Origin: Scytonema tolypothrichoides VB-61278
GTDB lineage: Bacteria; Cyanobacteriota; Cyanobacteriia; Cyanobacteriales; Nostocaceae
NCBI RefSeq assembly: GCF_000828085.3
Contig: NZ_JXCA02000022.1
Coordinates: 18,997-69,190 of the forward strand
Direction: 5' to 3'
Length of the DNA stretch: 50,194 nt
Shown: positions 1 to 8,676 of the stretch, in pieces
How positions within the stretch are numbered: the first letter of the stretch is position 1
Layout of the letters: each line of letters opens with the position of its first letter
Notes under the pieces: model-generated
The model's input: only the letters and a program-made list of their open reading frames with translations
What the model was told of the DNA's origin: nothing
Databases searched by the model: none
Translations under genes and position numbers: made by a program

Positions 1-119
1 ACTGGCACAGAAGGTTGAGTCACCGGTGGTACTGTAATTGTCGGCTGTATGACTGGCACAGAAGGCTGAGTCACCGGTGGTGCTGTAATTGTCGGTTGTG
101 TAACTGGCACAGGAGTTAC
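1..119 (-). repeat. 51-bp in-frame tandem repeat in FecR-domain protein
   Basis: Two full 51-bp units and the start of a third (1-51, 52-102, then a partial copy) encode a 17-residue Pro/Val/Thr repeat. Units differ by a few bases. The array continues past the left edge of the window, so its copy number is unknown. Confidence 0.85.
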
Positions 120-1070
120 TGGCTCAGAAGGTGTAACTATTGGTGATGTGGTAGTAGTTGGTTCGTTGGTTGGCGGCGTCCCCGGATCCGTAGGTATAGA
201 CCTAGGCTTAGGTGTAGAAGATGAAACAGCATTTGGCACAACATCTCGTGTTTCCAGTAAGGTCTCAACTAGGGAATTATCTCTAATAATGTTGTTACTG
301 GGTAAATTAGGAGAAGTCGTTGGCTTTAGAAAAGATGGGTTTTCAATAACGTCCTGACCAGCCACTGGCGATTGTGCAGCGACAGCAGCAGCAGTTTCAG
401 CTTGAACGCTGGCGATCGCCGGATCTGAATTTGGTATACCATTTCTTAAAGTCAGATTTAAATCCCGAACCAGGGTACTCGTTTCATAAAAAGTTCTTAG
501 ATCAAAATCATATAAACCTTTCAATTCCCCTTTAACTAGAACTATCAGCTGTCCTGCTTGTAATTCCCGTTTTTGAGAAGCATCTTTATTAGAGACTTGA
601 ATGCCACTGTTTGTCAATGCACCAACAATCGTGGTATCTGTTTCCTGGTCATAACGTACAAATAATGCTGAACCGCGAATTGCTGCTGCAGCATTTGGCG
701 TACTTATACGTGTTTGTCCTCTACCTGGTGGGATGAGGAGCAGTACTGTCCCATGGTTAAGGTTAAAGTTTCTTCTTTGTGGCAAGAATTGAAAAACTGC
801 CTGTTCTCCGATCCGAGCCAAAGAACCGTCGTTAAAACGTAAGTCTGCCAAGGCAGATCGCCCTGTAGATAACTTATCTCCCGGACTCATAGAATCCGAT
901 TTGCGTGCCGGACGCTTAGAGTTGTTGTGGGGCATGAGTTGCACCAAATTGCGCAGGTTTTGAATGACAGCAACACTCAAAGGAGTTGTAGCATCTGCTT
1001 GTTTTGGCATGGGGAACACAACAACTCCCCAGAAACTAATGATTATGAGTAGAAAAAACTTACGAAACAT
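1..1070 (-). CDS. FecR-domain secreted protein, 3' end outside window
   Basis: The reading frame is open from an ATG at 1070 to the window edge (about 356 codons), so the C-terminus is missing. The N-terminus is a signal peptide (basic MFRK, a hydrophobic stretch, then PKQADA). Residues about 25-190 resemble the FecR fold: an early DKLSTG-type segment, LRFNDGSLARIG, then ISTPNAAAAIRGSALFV, the usual FecR core motif. After about residue 200 the protein becomes a Pro/Thr/Val linker ending in tandem 17-residue repeats (VPVTQPTITAPPVTQPS type, 51 bp per unit). In cyanobacteria such proteins are secreted or periplasmic with poorly known roles; a FecR-like signalling role with a sigma factor is not supported by neighbours here. 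The divergent neighbour is an outer-membrane barrel candidate, which suggests a shared envelope role. Confidence 0.8.
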   Translation of the reverse strand, partial: MFRKFFLLIIISFWGVVVFPMPKQADATTPLSVAVIQNLRNLVQLMPHNNSKRPARKSDSMSPGDKLSTGRSALADLRFNDGSLARIGEQAVFQFLPQRRNFNLNHGTVLLLIPPGRGQTRISTPNAAAAIRGSALFVRYDQETDTTIVGALTNSGIQVSNKDASQKRELQAGQLIVLVKGELKGLYDFDLRTFYETSTLVRDLNLTLRNGIPNSDPAIASVQAETAAAVAAQSPVAGQDVIENPSFLKPTTSPNLPSNNIIRDNSLVETLLETRDVVPNAVSSSTPKPRSIPTDPGTPPTNEPTTTTSPIVTPSEPVTPVPVTQPTITAPPVTQPSVPVIQPTITVPPVTQPSVP

Positions 1071-1537
1071 AGTTTGGAGCCTTGGATAATTTTACTAATA
1101 CCAAACCAGTTGAAGACAGGTTTTAATGTTGACAGTTTAAGCCTATTATCTGTTCTCGCCATAATTTACGTGATTTTGCTTAACTCTAATTTATTATTTT
1201 ATATCATTGTCTATGTAATTATACTGTTAAACAATCATCAGAGTTTATTTTAAGAAAACTCGTATTTGAGAAACTATAGTGTAAGCTTCATACATACCTC
1301 GTAACGATATAAATAGCTAGACACTGATTTAACTTGAATTAAGAAGTAGAAATGACCTCTGTTTTCAAGTCCCCACCCTTCAGGGCGGAGTCAGTAACAG
1401 TTTATTTGCGTTTTTCATATAAAAATGGGTACATTTACCAAATACTGTCGCTAAAGTCTTTTGAAATTCTAATTTTTTCCAATGGAACTTTTAGCATGGT
1501 GAGTTAGTCTACTGTTGCCAAAAATGAAAGATTAAAT
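1071..1537. other. Intergenic region between divergent envelope genes
   Basis: This 467-bp AT-rich gap must hold the promoters of both the FecR-domain gene and the barrel gene. A short GC-rich imperfect inverted repeat lies at about 1370-1391 (CCCACCCTTCAGGGCGG), isolated in AT-rich DNA; it resembles hairpins found at ends of TnpB-type elements, but no transposase remnant is visible. No small ORF with credible features was found. Confidence 0.4.
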
Positions 1538-3070
1538 ATGCAACCCAAGGGCTGGATAAATTTGTTCTTTTGGATTGTATTAGCTTATAGTAGTGCAATC
1601 TTGTTTTACATCAAGAAGGTAGATGCGGCGCAGGCTGCTAATACACATCTCTCAATGACTGAAGATGATCTAATCTCAAGAATAACATTTTTAGGGGTTG
1701 CATGGATACCCGCTCAATTGTGCCAAGAGTGTGGGCAAATATCTCCCAAAGAAGTAGAAAAAATAAATTTTGGTAAAAAAGTAGGGGGATGTGAGGAAAA
1801 AGAGGGCATGTCTTCTGGCTCTTTTGCCTCTACAAGCTACCGTGCAAATACTTATAATATCATCTCAAAGTTGTATTCTCAGACACCACCAGATCAGACA
1901 CCGCCACCCTTACCAACTCTTGAACAAAATCCACCGCCAGTACCTGAAGGAAATCAAACTCCTGCACCACCTCCTGCACCACCTCCTGCACCACCCACTC
2001 CTGCACCACCCACTCCTGCACCACCTCCTGCATCATCTCCTGTACCACGTTCTGCACCCACCCCTACACCACCTCCTGCACCCTCTACACCGGATAACTT
2101 GCCACAGTTAGAAGGTCAACCCGCTGATTTTCTCCAACCTTCCTCACCAGCTATAGACCAACGGTTGCAATTACCTGAAGTTAATTACGCACAAAGATTA
2201 GAGAGGCTATTGCAATTGTTGCAGGAGAAAAAGTCAGCGCCTACGCAAGTTAGCGATTCTGAAATAGGAACGCTAAAGGTACGACCAACAAAACCATCAG
2301 AACCGCAGAAACGCCCACAGCGTCCTGAGAGATCTATAGGCTATCTACAGGCTCATGTAGGCTATTTTCATACAAATAATATTTTTTCCTCAACAGTAGC
2401 TCCCATAGAAGACGGCTTGATTTACTCTGGATTAACACTAGCTTCTATGCCTATACCCTTAGGGAACAGAACTTTTTTGAATGGGTCAATCGATGGCAAC
2501 TTAATGCGTTACATTAATCAATCAAAATACAATTACAACCAGGTGAGATTTAATGTTAGTATTTTCCAGCAGTTATCGTCGCAAATGTATGGGGAAATAG
2601 GATGGAGTAATCAACAGTTATTCTATGCAAGAAATGGTACTAATTTTGACGCGGGCGATCGCTTTTTGAATGAAAATTCTTTCCGCCTCTCTTTAGGACG
2701 ACGAGACCCCCTCACATCTAAATTAATGTTAGATAGTTTCTACGAATTGCGTCTCAGCTTAACTGATCCTCCCAGTCAACAAGACAATCGCGATCGACTG
2801 ATTCATTCTGCGTGGGTTTCTTTGAACTACTACTTAGAACAATCACTCCAAATTGGTCTTGATTATCAATTTGGTTTATCAGACTTCACGCGACGTCAGC
2901 GAGAAGACGTATACCATCGGTTCTATGGTCACTTCACTTATGGACTATCAAATTACACAAATCTTAGTGTACAAGGAGGTGTTACTTTAGGTGGTTCAAC
3001 TGACAGAAATATTGATGTTGATGGCTGGTTCTTCAGTATTAATTACAATTTGGAATTAGGTCGTTTTTGA
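1538..3070 (+). CDS. Secreted protein with proline-rich linker and C-terminal outer-membrane beta-barrel candidate
   Basis: This 510-residue protein has an N-terminal hydrophobic segment (about residues 8-25) followed by VDAAQAA, fitting a signal peptide. Residues about 118-190 are a low-complexity linker of PAPP/PTPAPP repeats. Residues about 268-510 show alternating polar/aromatic patterns (YLQAHVGYFHTNN, QVRFNVSIFQQL, SAWVSLNYYLEQ, GWFFSINYNLELGRF) and end in phenylalanine, as expected for an outer-membrane beta-barrel recognised by the Bam complex. The family name is not recognised. It diverges from a FecR-domain gene that also carries a Pro-rich tail, so the two may be an envelope pair. 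The start at 1538 is the first ATG giving a signal peptide; the barrel call is inference from residue pattern. Confidence 0.75.
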   Translation: MQPKGWINLFFWIVLAYSSAILFYIKKVDAAQAANTHLSMTEDDLISRITFLGVAWIPAQLCQECGQISPKEVEKINFGKKVGGCEEKEGMSSGSFASTSYRANTYNIISKLYSQTPPDQTPPPLPTLEQNPPPVPEGNQTPAPPPAPPPAPPTPAPPTPAPPPASSPVPRSAPTPTPPPAPSTPDNLPQLEGQPADFLQPSSPAIDQRLQLPEVNYAQRLERLLQLLQEKKSAPTQVSDSEIGTLKVRPTKPSEPQKRPQRPERSIGYLQAHVGYFHTNNIFSSTVAPIEDGLIYSGLTLASMPIPLGNRTFLNGSIDGNLMRYINQSKYNYNQVRFNVSIFQQLSSQMYGEIGWSNQQLFYARNGTNFDAGDRFLNENSFRLSLGRRDPLTSKLMLDSFYELRLSLTDPPSQQDNRDRLIHSAWVSLNYYLEQSLQIGLDYQFGLSDFTRRQREDVYHRFYGHFTYGLSNYTNLSVQGGVTLGGSTDRNIDVDGWFFSINYNLELGRF

Positions 3071-3103
3071 GTCTTCTGTTTGATCTTCATAAATGACAAA
3101 TGC

Positions 3104-3946
3104 CTAATAACTAATCCAGTCACTCCAGCTACCAGCATAAAGTTTACCTCTTGGAATTCCAGCAAGTTCCAGAGAGAGTAAATTGACACAAGCAGTCACG
3201 CCAGAACCGCAATAGACAAAAATTTCCTTTGCATTTTCCAACTCTAACCAGCGTTGACGTTGCTGTTGTTGCGGAAGTAAAAAACCTGCGGCGTCTGTCA
3301 CTTCCTGCCAAGGATAATTAACCGCACCAGGAATATGACCAGCAATTTTATCAATTGGTTCTTTAATTCCTAGATAACGTTCGCTTTCTCGTGAATCAAC
3401 CAACGCTACTTCTGGTAAATCTTTCCGGCTTTTAACTGCCGTAATATCCACTTCCATCTGTCGTTGTAAATCAGGGGTAAAAGTCACTATTTGAGGTTCA
3501 GGAATGACATCTGTAACAGGGTAACCAGCTTGTTGCCACGCAGAAAACCCTCCATCCAGGACAGCGACTTGTTCGTGTCCAAAATAACGTAATAGCCACC
3601 ATAAACGAGATGCAAAGGCAAGGCGGGAATCATCGTAAGTAACAACGAAAGTTTTTTGAGAATGGACTCCCATTGTTGATAACTTATTCGCTAATTCAAT
3701 CGGGTTCGGTAAAGGATGTCTTCCTCCATGTTCTTCGACTCGACTGGAAAGATCCTGATTCAAGTCTAAGTAATACGCTCCATTTATATGACTTTGTTGG
3801 TATTGCTGTCGTCCCAGTTGTGGATCAGCCAAAGAGAAGCGACAATCCACGATCACAACTTGGGCGTCATCAAGATGTTGAAGTAGCCATTCACAAGAAA
3901 CAACAAAAGGGGTGTTGATCATAAACTCAGATTGGTCATTGGTCAT
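3104..3946 (-). CDS. Sulfurtransferase (tandem rhodanese, 3-mercaptopyruvate type)
   Basis: This 280-residue protein has two rhodanese domains. The N-terminal inactive domain (about 8-140) holds DCRFSLADPQLGRQQY and SHINGAYYLDLNQDLSS; the C-terminal domain (about 160-280) holds VDSRESERYLG, AGHIPGAVNYPW and the active loop CGSGVTAC with the catalytic cysteine at residue 246. CGSGVTA is typical of 3-mercaptopyruvate or thiosulfate sulfurtransferases, which move sulfane sulfur to acceptors such as cyanide or thioredoxin in the cytoplasm. The predicted start ATG (3946) lies inside a heptamer tandem repeat; a second ATG at 3922 (MINTPFVVS) is equally likely and would leave the repeat outside the gene. 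The substrate cannot be fixed from sequence. Confidence 0.93.
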   Translation of the reverse strand: MTNDQSEFMINTPFVVSCEWLLQHLDDAQVVIVDCRFSLADPQLGRQQYQQSHINGAYYLDLNQDLSSRVEEHGGRHPLPNPIELANKLSTMGVHSQKTFVVTYDDSRLAFASRLWWLLRYFGHEQVAVLDGGFSAWQQAGYPVTDVIPEPQIVTFTPDLQRQMEVDITAVKSRKDLPEVALVDSRESERYLGIKEPIDKIAGHIPGAVNYPWQEVTDAAGFLLPQQQQRQRWLELENAKEIFVYCGSGVTACVNLLSLELAGIPRGKLYAGSWSDWISY

Positions 3947-3973
3947 TGTTTATTGTTTATTGTTAGTTGTTAG
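3932..3973. repeat. Heptamer STRR array overlapping sulfurtransferase start
   Basis: Six exact 7-bp steps can be read on the + strand: TTGGTCA twice, TTGTTTA twice, TTGTTAG twice. The minus-strand start codon at 3946-3944 lies inside the array, so the first codons of the longest sulfurtransferase frame (MTNDQ) are repeat-derived. Confidence 0.85.
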
Positions 3974-4022
3974 GTGTGCCACTCTCTACTCACCATTCAT
4001 CAGTAACGACTAACCACTATCT

Positions 4023-4994
4023 ATGACTATGTCAGACTTAGACAATTTTACACCCAAGCTCACAGCAGATGGCTCGTTCACTTTTTTTTCTCATGAGTTT
4101 GGCGAGTCGTTTCACAGCCATTTTGGAGCCCGTCAGGAGAGTTTTCTGAAGTTTGCGGTTCCAACTCAACTACCGTTGAAAGCACACAAACCAACAGTCC
4201 GCTTATTGGACGTTTGTTATGGTTTGGGATATAATACAGCAGCAGCTTTACAAACAATTTGGACAGTCAATCCCAACTGTTATATAGAAGTTATTGGTTT
4301 AGAACTTAATACAGCTGTACCACAAGCTGCGATCGCTCATCACTTATTCGACAATTGGGAATACGAATACACCGAAATTTTGACCGAGTTAGCCTGTGAA
4401 CATCAATTGGTGCAAGACCGTCTCAAAGCAACTTTACTTATTGGTGATGCCAGAAACTCGATAAGATTTATTCACCAGTCAGGTTTTAAGGCTGATGCAA
4501 TTTTTCTCGATCCGTTTTCACCACCTCATTGTCCTCAGTTATGGACTATTGAATTTATCAAACAAGTTTCCCTTTGTTTAGACATAGATGGCTTACTTGC
4601 CACTTACTCTTGTGCGGCTGCTGTACGTACAGCACTTTTGGCGGCTGGACTACAAATCAGTTCTACACCACCAGTGGGAAGAAAGACACCTGGTACTGTA
4701 GCTGGACATCGAGAAGTAGGCAAAGATGAGAGACTATGGGAAAATATCCTTCAGTATTTCCCTGCTTCTGTGTTTCCCTCTTCATCCTCTCCATCTCCCC
4801 TTCTCTCGCTTTCCCAAGCAGAACAGGAACATTTACTCACTCGTGCTGCTATTCCTTATCGCGATCCACATTTGTGCGATACCGGTGATGTGATTTTGAA
4901 ACGGCGACAACAAGAGCAACAAACTTCCTCTCTAGAGTCTACCTCTAGTTGGCGAAAAAGATGGTCTTCGAAAAATCAACTAAATGACATGTAG
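4023..4994 (+). CDS. MnmC-like SAM-dependent methyltransferase
   Basis: This 323-residue protein resembles the methyltransferase (DUF752) domain of MnmC, which acts late in 5-methylaminomethyl-2-thiouridine formation at the tRNA wobble base. The SAM-binding segment reads LLDVCYGLGYNTAAAL (about 61-76), and a DPFSPPHCPQLWT motif (about 163-175) matches the DPFSP/W signature of the family. The FAD-dependent oxidase half of bifunctional enterobacterial MnmC is absent, as is usual for cyanobacterial versions. A hydrophilic Ser-rich stretch near residues 245-265 is a likely disordered insertion. Two in-frame ATGs (4023 and 4029) are possible starts. It diverges from the sulfurtransferase gene, 76 bp away. 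Family confident, exact tRNA step inferred. Confidence 0.88.
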   Translation: MTMSDLDNFTPKLTADGSFTFFSHEFGESFHSHFGARQESFLKFAVPTQLPLKAHKPTVRLLDVCYGLGYNTAAALQTIWTVNPNCYIEVIGLELNTAVPQAAIAHHLFDNWEYEYTEILTELACEHQLVQDRLKATLLIGDARNSIRFIHQSGFKADAIFLDPFSPPHCPQLWTIEFIKQVSLCLDIDGLLATYSCAAAVRTALLAAGLQISSTPPVGRKTPGTVAGHREVGKDERLWENILQYFPASVFPSSSSPSPLLSLSQAEQEHLLTRAAIPYRDPHLCDTGDVILKRRQQEQQTSSLESTSSWRKRWSSKNQLNDM

Positions 4995-5571
4995 CATTTG
5001 TCGCTGACTTTTTGTACAATACTATATACACAATTTATGTGATCAAAGTCATCAGTATAAATAGCAGAGTCTCACTGACATGCAGAGGTAGTGATAGTTT
5101 GATAATTAACATCACTTATCGAGTCAAAATACGTAAAAAACTATCTCAAAAGCATAAGTGAAAACCTGATGCACCTTATTTTGATAGAAATAACATGCGT
5201 TAATAATTTCGTTGCAAGAGTATATAAAAAAATCTCAGTAAAAACTCGATTTAATCTATTTGGAAAAATTGCTTATACTAAAAACATATGAAACAGAAGA
5301 AGGCAGTAATAGTTTAAATTCTCTGAAAATAGTTTTTTTGTCTCAAAAAACTAGTATAGTTTTTTGTCAAAACCTGTCAATATTCAGGGATATTAAACTT
5401 GCAATACCTATACGCTATTAGGCTTTCAGTGCTAACATTTTCAACAGGAGTTACTTTATGATATAACAAAAAACTAAAGTATACAAAATAAAAAAATAAT
5501 ATAACTTGTTTCACAAAATGCCTTATTAAGCAAAAAAGCATAAAATTATTCATTGGCTAGAGCCAAGGGGC
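4995..5571. other. AT-rich intergenic region upstream of HD-GYP regulator
   Basis: This 577-bp gap has no ORF with recognisable coding features. It is AT-rich with several A/T runs (for example about 5330-5360) and presumably holds the promoter of the response regulator at its right end. No repeat, hairpin or RNA gene could be supported. Confidence 0.4.
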
Positions 5572-6666
5572 ATGATGCAACAACAAACACAAATAGCACC
5601 AATGTTTCCGAATATTCTTGTTAGTGAGACTCATGATTTATTCGTCTCTAAGACGGTACAAAATCAGGGGTCGACAGTGAATAGCTTTGATTCAGATGTG
5701 CCAAGAATTTTGGTAGTAGATGACCATGCTGCCAGTCGAATGACTGCTGTCGCCCTTTTGGCAATGGAAGGTTACCAAGTCATAGAAGCAGACAGTGGTT
5801 ATACGGCGATAAAGCTGGTAATACAGAAACAACCAGATTTGATTTTATTGGATGTGATGATGCCAGAAATGGATGGATATCAGGTGTGCGAGTTACTTAA
5901 GCAGAATGAACATACCAGACTCATCCCTGTAATTTTCATTACTGCTTTAAATGATAGGCGATCGCGCATTCGAGGAATTGAAACTGGGGCAGATGATTTT
6001 CTCACCAAACCCTTTGACTGTGTAGAGTTAGCGGCGCGAGTAAAATCTTTGATAACACAAAAGCGTTTGAATGAAGACTTAGATCACGCCGAACAAGTGC
6101 TGTTTTCTATTGCAAGGGCAATTGAAAGTCGTGATCCTAATACTGGTAACCACTGCGAACGTTTGGTACATTTAGGGAAAACTTTTGGAGAACATCTCAA
6201 TCTCACACGCAACCAAATTCGGGATTTGATGTGGGGAGGATTTCTTCATGACATCGGTAAAGTGGGTATTCCCGACGCAGTGCTGCTCAAAAAAGGTAAA
6301 TTCACTGCCGAAGAGTGGGATATTATGAAGCAACACGTTTTGATTGGAGAAAAAATCTGCCAACCACTACGCAGTATGCGGGGTGTAATTCCTATTATCC
6401 GCCATCACCACGAACGTTGGGATGGGTCAGGCTATCCTGATGGACTTATAAAAGATAATATTCCTTATTTAGCGCAAGTATTTCAGGTAATAGATATTTT
6501 TGATGCTTTGACTAATGAAAGACCATATAAAAAAGCTTTCACGCCAGAAGAAGCCCTTGCTGTGATCGCAGATGAAACAGCAAAGGGATGGCGTAATCCA
6601 AAACTCATGCAGCAGTTTACAGAGTTTATTTGTTCTTTCAAAGATTGGCAGTTATGGCCTAGCTAA
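5572..6666 (+). CDS. Two-component response regulator with HD-GYP output domain
   Basis: This 364-residue protein joins a receiver domain (about 45-160; phosphoacceptor Asp94 in LLDVMMPEMDG, conserved Lys in DDFLTKPFD) to an HD-GYP domain (about 175-350). The HD-GYP core is intact: HDIGKVGIP with His226/Asp227, and HHHERWDGSGYPDGL around 278-292. HD-GYP domains are metal-dependent phosphodiesterases that hydrolyse cyclic di-GMP (some act on other cyclic dinucleotides), so this is a probable phospho-controlled cyclic di-GMP turnover enzyme. No sensor kinase lies next to it. A second ATG three bases downstream is an alternative start. The first 45 residues are a poorly conserved tail. Confidence 0.93.
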   Translation: MMQQQTQIAPMFPNILVSETHDLFVSKTVQNQGSTVNSFDSDVPRILVVDDHAASRMTAVALLAMEGYQVIEADSGYTAIKLVIQKQPDLILLDVMMPEMDGYQVCELLKQNEHTRLIPVIFITALNDRRSRIRGIETGADDFLTKPFDCVELAARVKSLITQKRLNEDLDHAEQVLFSIARAIESRDPNTGNHCERLVHLGKTFGEHLNLTRNQIRDLMWGGFLHDIGKVGIPDAVLLKKGKFTAEEWDIMKQHVLIGEKICQPLRSMRGVIPIIRHHHERWDGSGYPDGLIKDNIPYLAQVFQVIDIFDALTNERPYKKAFTPEEALAVIADETAKGWRNPKLMQQFTEFICSFKDWQLWPS

Positions 6667-7289
6667 GTTTTGAACTATTAGCGCTTTTGTGACCAGAACT
6701 AGGGGGATAGGGGAGTGGGGGTGTAAAGGTATAGGATCCAAAGATACAAGCCCACGCCAGATGCCGGGGTTCGGCAGACCATGCACAGCAGTTCCTCGTG
6801 GGGAGAACAGTCCCGTGGGTGAGTTTCCTGACCGGAATGCACTATTCTCAACAAGACCTAAAAAACCGGGTTGATGAACGGTGAGACCAGCGCTGCGGGA
6901 GGGTTTCCCTCCGCAGGCGACTGGCGAACCCGGAGGGCAAATTAAGGCTTGCAAGTGTCGTCACTCTCAAGAAACCACAGGTTTGATCCTGGTGCAAGAT
7001 CTGAGTTTATCGACTTGAGGCAACTGTCTGTTAAACTAGTGCGTTGCCAAAAGTTGTTTATTGTTGAGCAAAATTCTCTTGTTTGTTCAAACAAAAGTGT
7101 CTGTAATATCTCCGGTGTGAAAGTACATCAGTGGAATAATTGGTTAGTTTGACATTATCCTGACTAGAAGTCAGGCTATTGTTGGCTCTAGGAGTCTAGT
7201 TAACTTAGACGACCTTGCGGTTTTCTTGTAAATTAAGCCTACACTCAAATTAACACACGCATTCAAAGCAATTCACTGATAGCTAAATT
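6667..7289. other. Repeat-bearing intergenic region before glmU
   Basis: This 623-bp gap has a GC-rich half (about 6700-6950) unlike its AT-rich surroundings. It contains the dispersed palindrome at 6887-6926 and other short inverted repeats, so it is likely mobile or recombination-derived rather than coding. Short open frames across it have no recognisable domains and run through the repeat. The right half (6950-7289) holds the glmU promoter region; nothing more could be supported. Confidence 0.5.
6887..6926. repeat. Dispersed ~40-bp palindromic repeat, copy 1
   Basis: The stretch begins CCAGCGCTGCGGGAGGG, then TTT, then CCCTCCGCAGGCGACTGG: a hairpin with a GGAGGG/CCCTCC core and CCAG/CTGG ends. 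A related copy sits at 33681-33721. The two share ends and core but differ inside the stem, as expected of a mobile or selected hairpin family. Confidence 0.75.
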
Positions 7290-8666
7290 ATGGTAGTTGT
7301 AGCAATTCTGGCGGCGGGACGTGGAACACGCATGAAATCAAACCTGCCCAAAGTTTTACATTCTTTGGGTGGGCGATCGCTCATCGAACGAGTTATCGAC
7401 AGTGTCAAACCGCTTTCGCCCACTCAGCAGATAGTGATTGTTGGGTATCAAGCAGCTGAAGTGAAAGCAGCCATGCAGTCAATTCCAGATTTGGACTTTG
7501 TTGAACAGACTGTGCAACTAGGGACAGGTCATGCTATCCAGCAATTACTCCCTCACTTGGAGGGCTACACAGGCGATTTACTTGTATTGTATGGTGATGT
7601 TCCTTTGCTTCGCACAGAAACTCTCAAAAATCTGTTGCAAACTCACCAAGAAAACGAAAACGCTGCCACCATTCTCACAGCATACTTGGATAATCCCAAA
7701 GGCTACGGACGCGTTTTTTGTAATGGTGAAAATATTGTGCAACAAATCGTTGAAGACCGAGATTGCACACCGAATCAAAAACAAAATAACCGTATTAATG
7801 CTGGTATTTACTGCTTCCGTTGGCAGGATTTAGCAAAAGTTCTGCCTCATTTACAAACGAACAATTCTCAGAAAGAATACTATCTGACAGATGCTGTCGG
7901 CTTACTGGAACCAGTCATGGCAGTAGATTTGGAAGATGTTCAGGAAATTCTGGGCATAAATGACCGCTTACAACTGGCTACAGCATACGAGATTTTGCAA
8001 AAGCGAGTCAAGGAAAAATGGATGACAGCAGGTGTTACCCTCATTGACCCTGCCAGTATTACAATTGATGACACAGTGGAAATCGCTCCAGATGTTATCA
8101 TCGAACCCCAAACTCATCTGCGAGGCAATACAGTTATTCACACAGGAAGTCGCATTGGACCCGGAAGTTTAATTGAAAATAGCCAGATAGGTGAAAATGT
8201 CACGGTGCTGTATTCAGTGGTGATAAATAGCATCGTGCAGGCAGCAAGCTGTATTGGACCTTACACCCATTTTCGCGGTCAAGTACAAGTGGGTGCTGGC
8301 TGTCGTGTAGGAAATTTTGTGGAATTGAAAAATACCAAGTTGGGCGATCGCACTAACGTTGCCCACTTGTCGTATTTGGGTGACACCACCACCGGTACCA
8401 AGGTAAATATTGGCGCAGGAACAATTACCGCCAATTATGACGGTGTGAAAAAACATCCTACCAATATAGGCGATCGCACCAAAACTGGCGCTAACAGCGT
8501 TCTAGTTGCTCCCTTGACGCTAGCAAACGACGTCTACATAGCAGCTGGTTCCACTGTTACAGAAGATGTCCCTGATGATTGTCTGGTGATTGCTCGTGCT
8601 CGTCAAGTTGTGAAACCAGGGTGGCGCAACAAAAGTACAGAGCCTTCTAAGAGTCCTGAGTCCTGA
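7290..8666 (+). CDS. glmU: Bifunctional UDP-GlcNAc pyrophosphorylase / glucosamine-1-phosphate acetyltransferase
   Basis: GlmU acetylates glucosamine-1-phosphate and couples it to UTP, giving UDP-GlcNAc for peptidoglycan and lipopolysaccharide. The N-terminal nucleotidyltransferase domain (about 1-225) opens with [14 protein letters not shown] (loop at residues 7-16) and holds LYGDVPLL and [10 protein letters not shown]. The C-terminal left-handed beta-helix (about 245-440) shows the hexapeptide pattern ([38 protein letters not shown]). The 458-residue length matches the family. The ATG at 7290 places the nucleotide loop at the proper distance. The gene appears monocistronic, convergent with the isoaspartyl peptidase gene 10 bp downstream. 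Confidence 0.97.
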   Translation: MVVVAILAAGRGTRMKSNLPKVLHSLGGRSLIERVIDSVKPLSPTQQIVIVGYQAAEVKAAMQSIPDLDFVEQTVQLGTGHAIQQLLPHLEGYTGDLLVLYGDVPLLRTETLKNLLQTHQENENAATILTAYLDNPKGYGRVFCNGENIVQQIVEDRDCTPNQKQNNRINAGIYCFRWQDLAKVLPHLQTNNSQKEYYLTDAVGLLEPVMAVDLEDVQEILGINDRLQLATAYEILQKRVKEKWMTAGVTLIDPASITIDDTVEIAPDVIIEPQTHLRGNTVIHTGSRIGPGSLIENSQIGENVTVLYSVVINSIVQAASCIGPYTHFRGQVQVGAGCRVGNFVELKNTKLGDRTNVAHLSYLGDTTTGTKVNIGAGTITANYDGVKKHPTNIGDRTKTGANSVLVAPLTLANDVYIAAGSTVTEDVPDDCLVIARARQVVKPGWRNKSTEPSKSPES

Positions 8667-8676
8667 GTTAAAATAC

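Noticed and set aside
1370-1391. GC-rich hairpin similar to TnpB-element ends
   Set aside because: Too short and isolated; no transposase or partner end in this gap.
1791-2111. His/Leu-rich open frame within the barrel gene
   Set aside because: It is an out-of-frame reading of the Pro-rich repeat of the real gene (its composition follows from CCA/CCT repeats).
6652-7152. Three short open frames in the gap before glmU
   Set aside because: They run through GC-rich palindromic repeats, overlap on both strands, and have no domain or good ribosome site.
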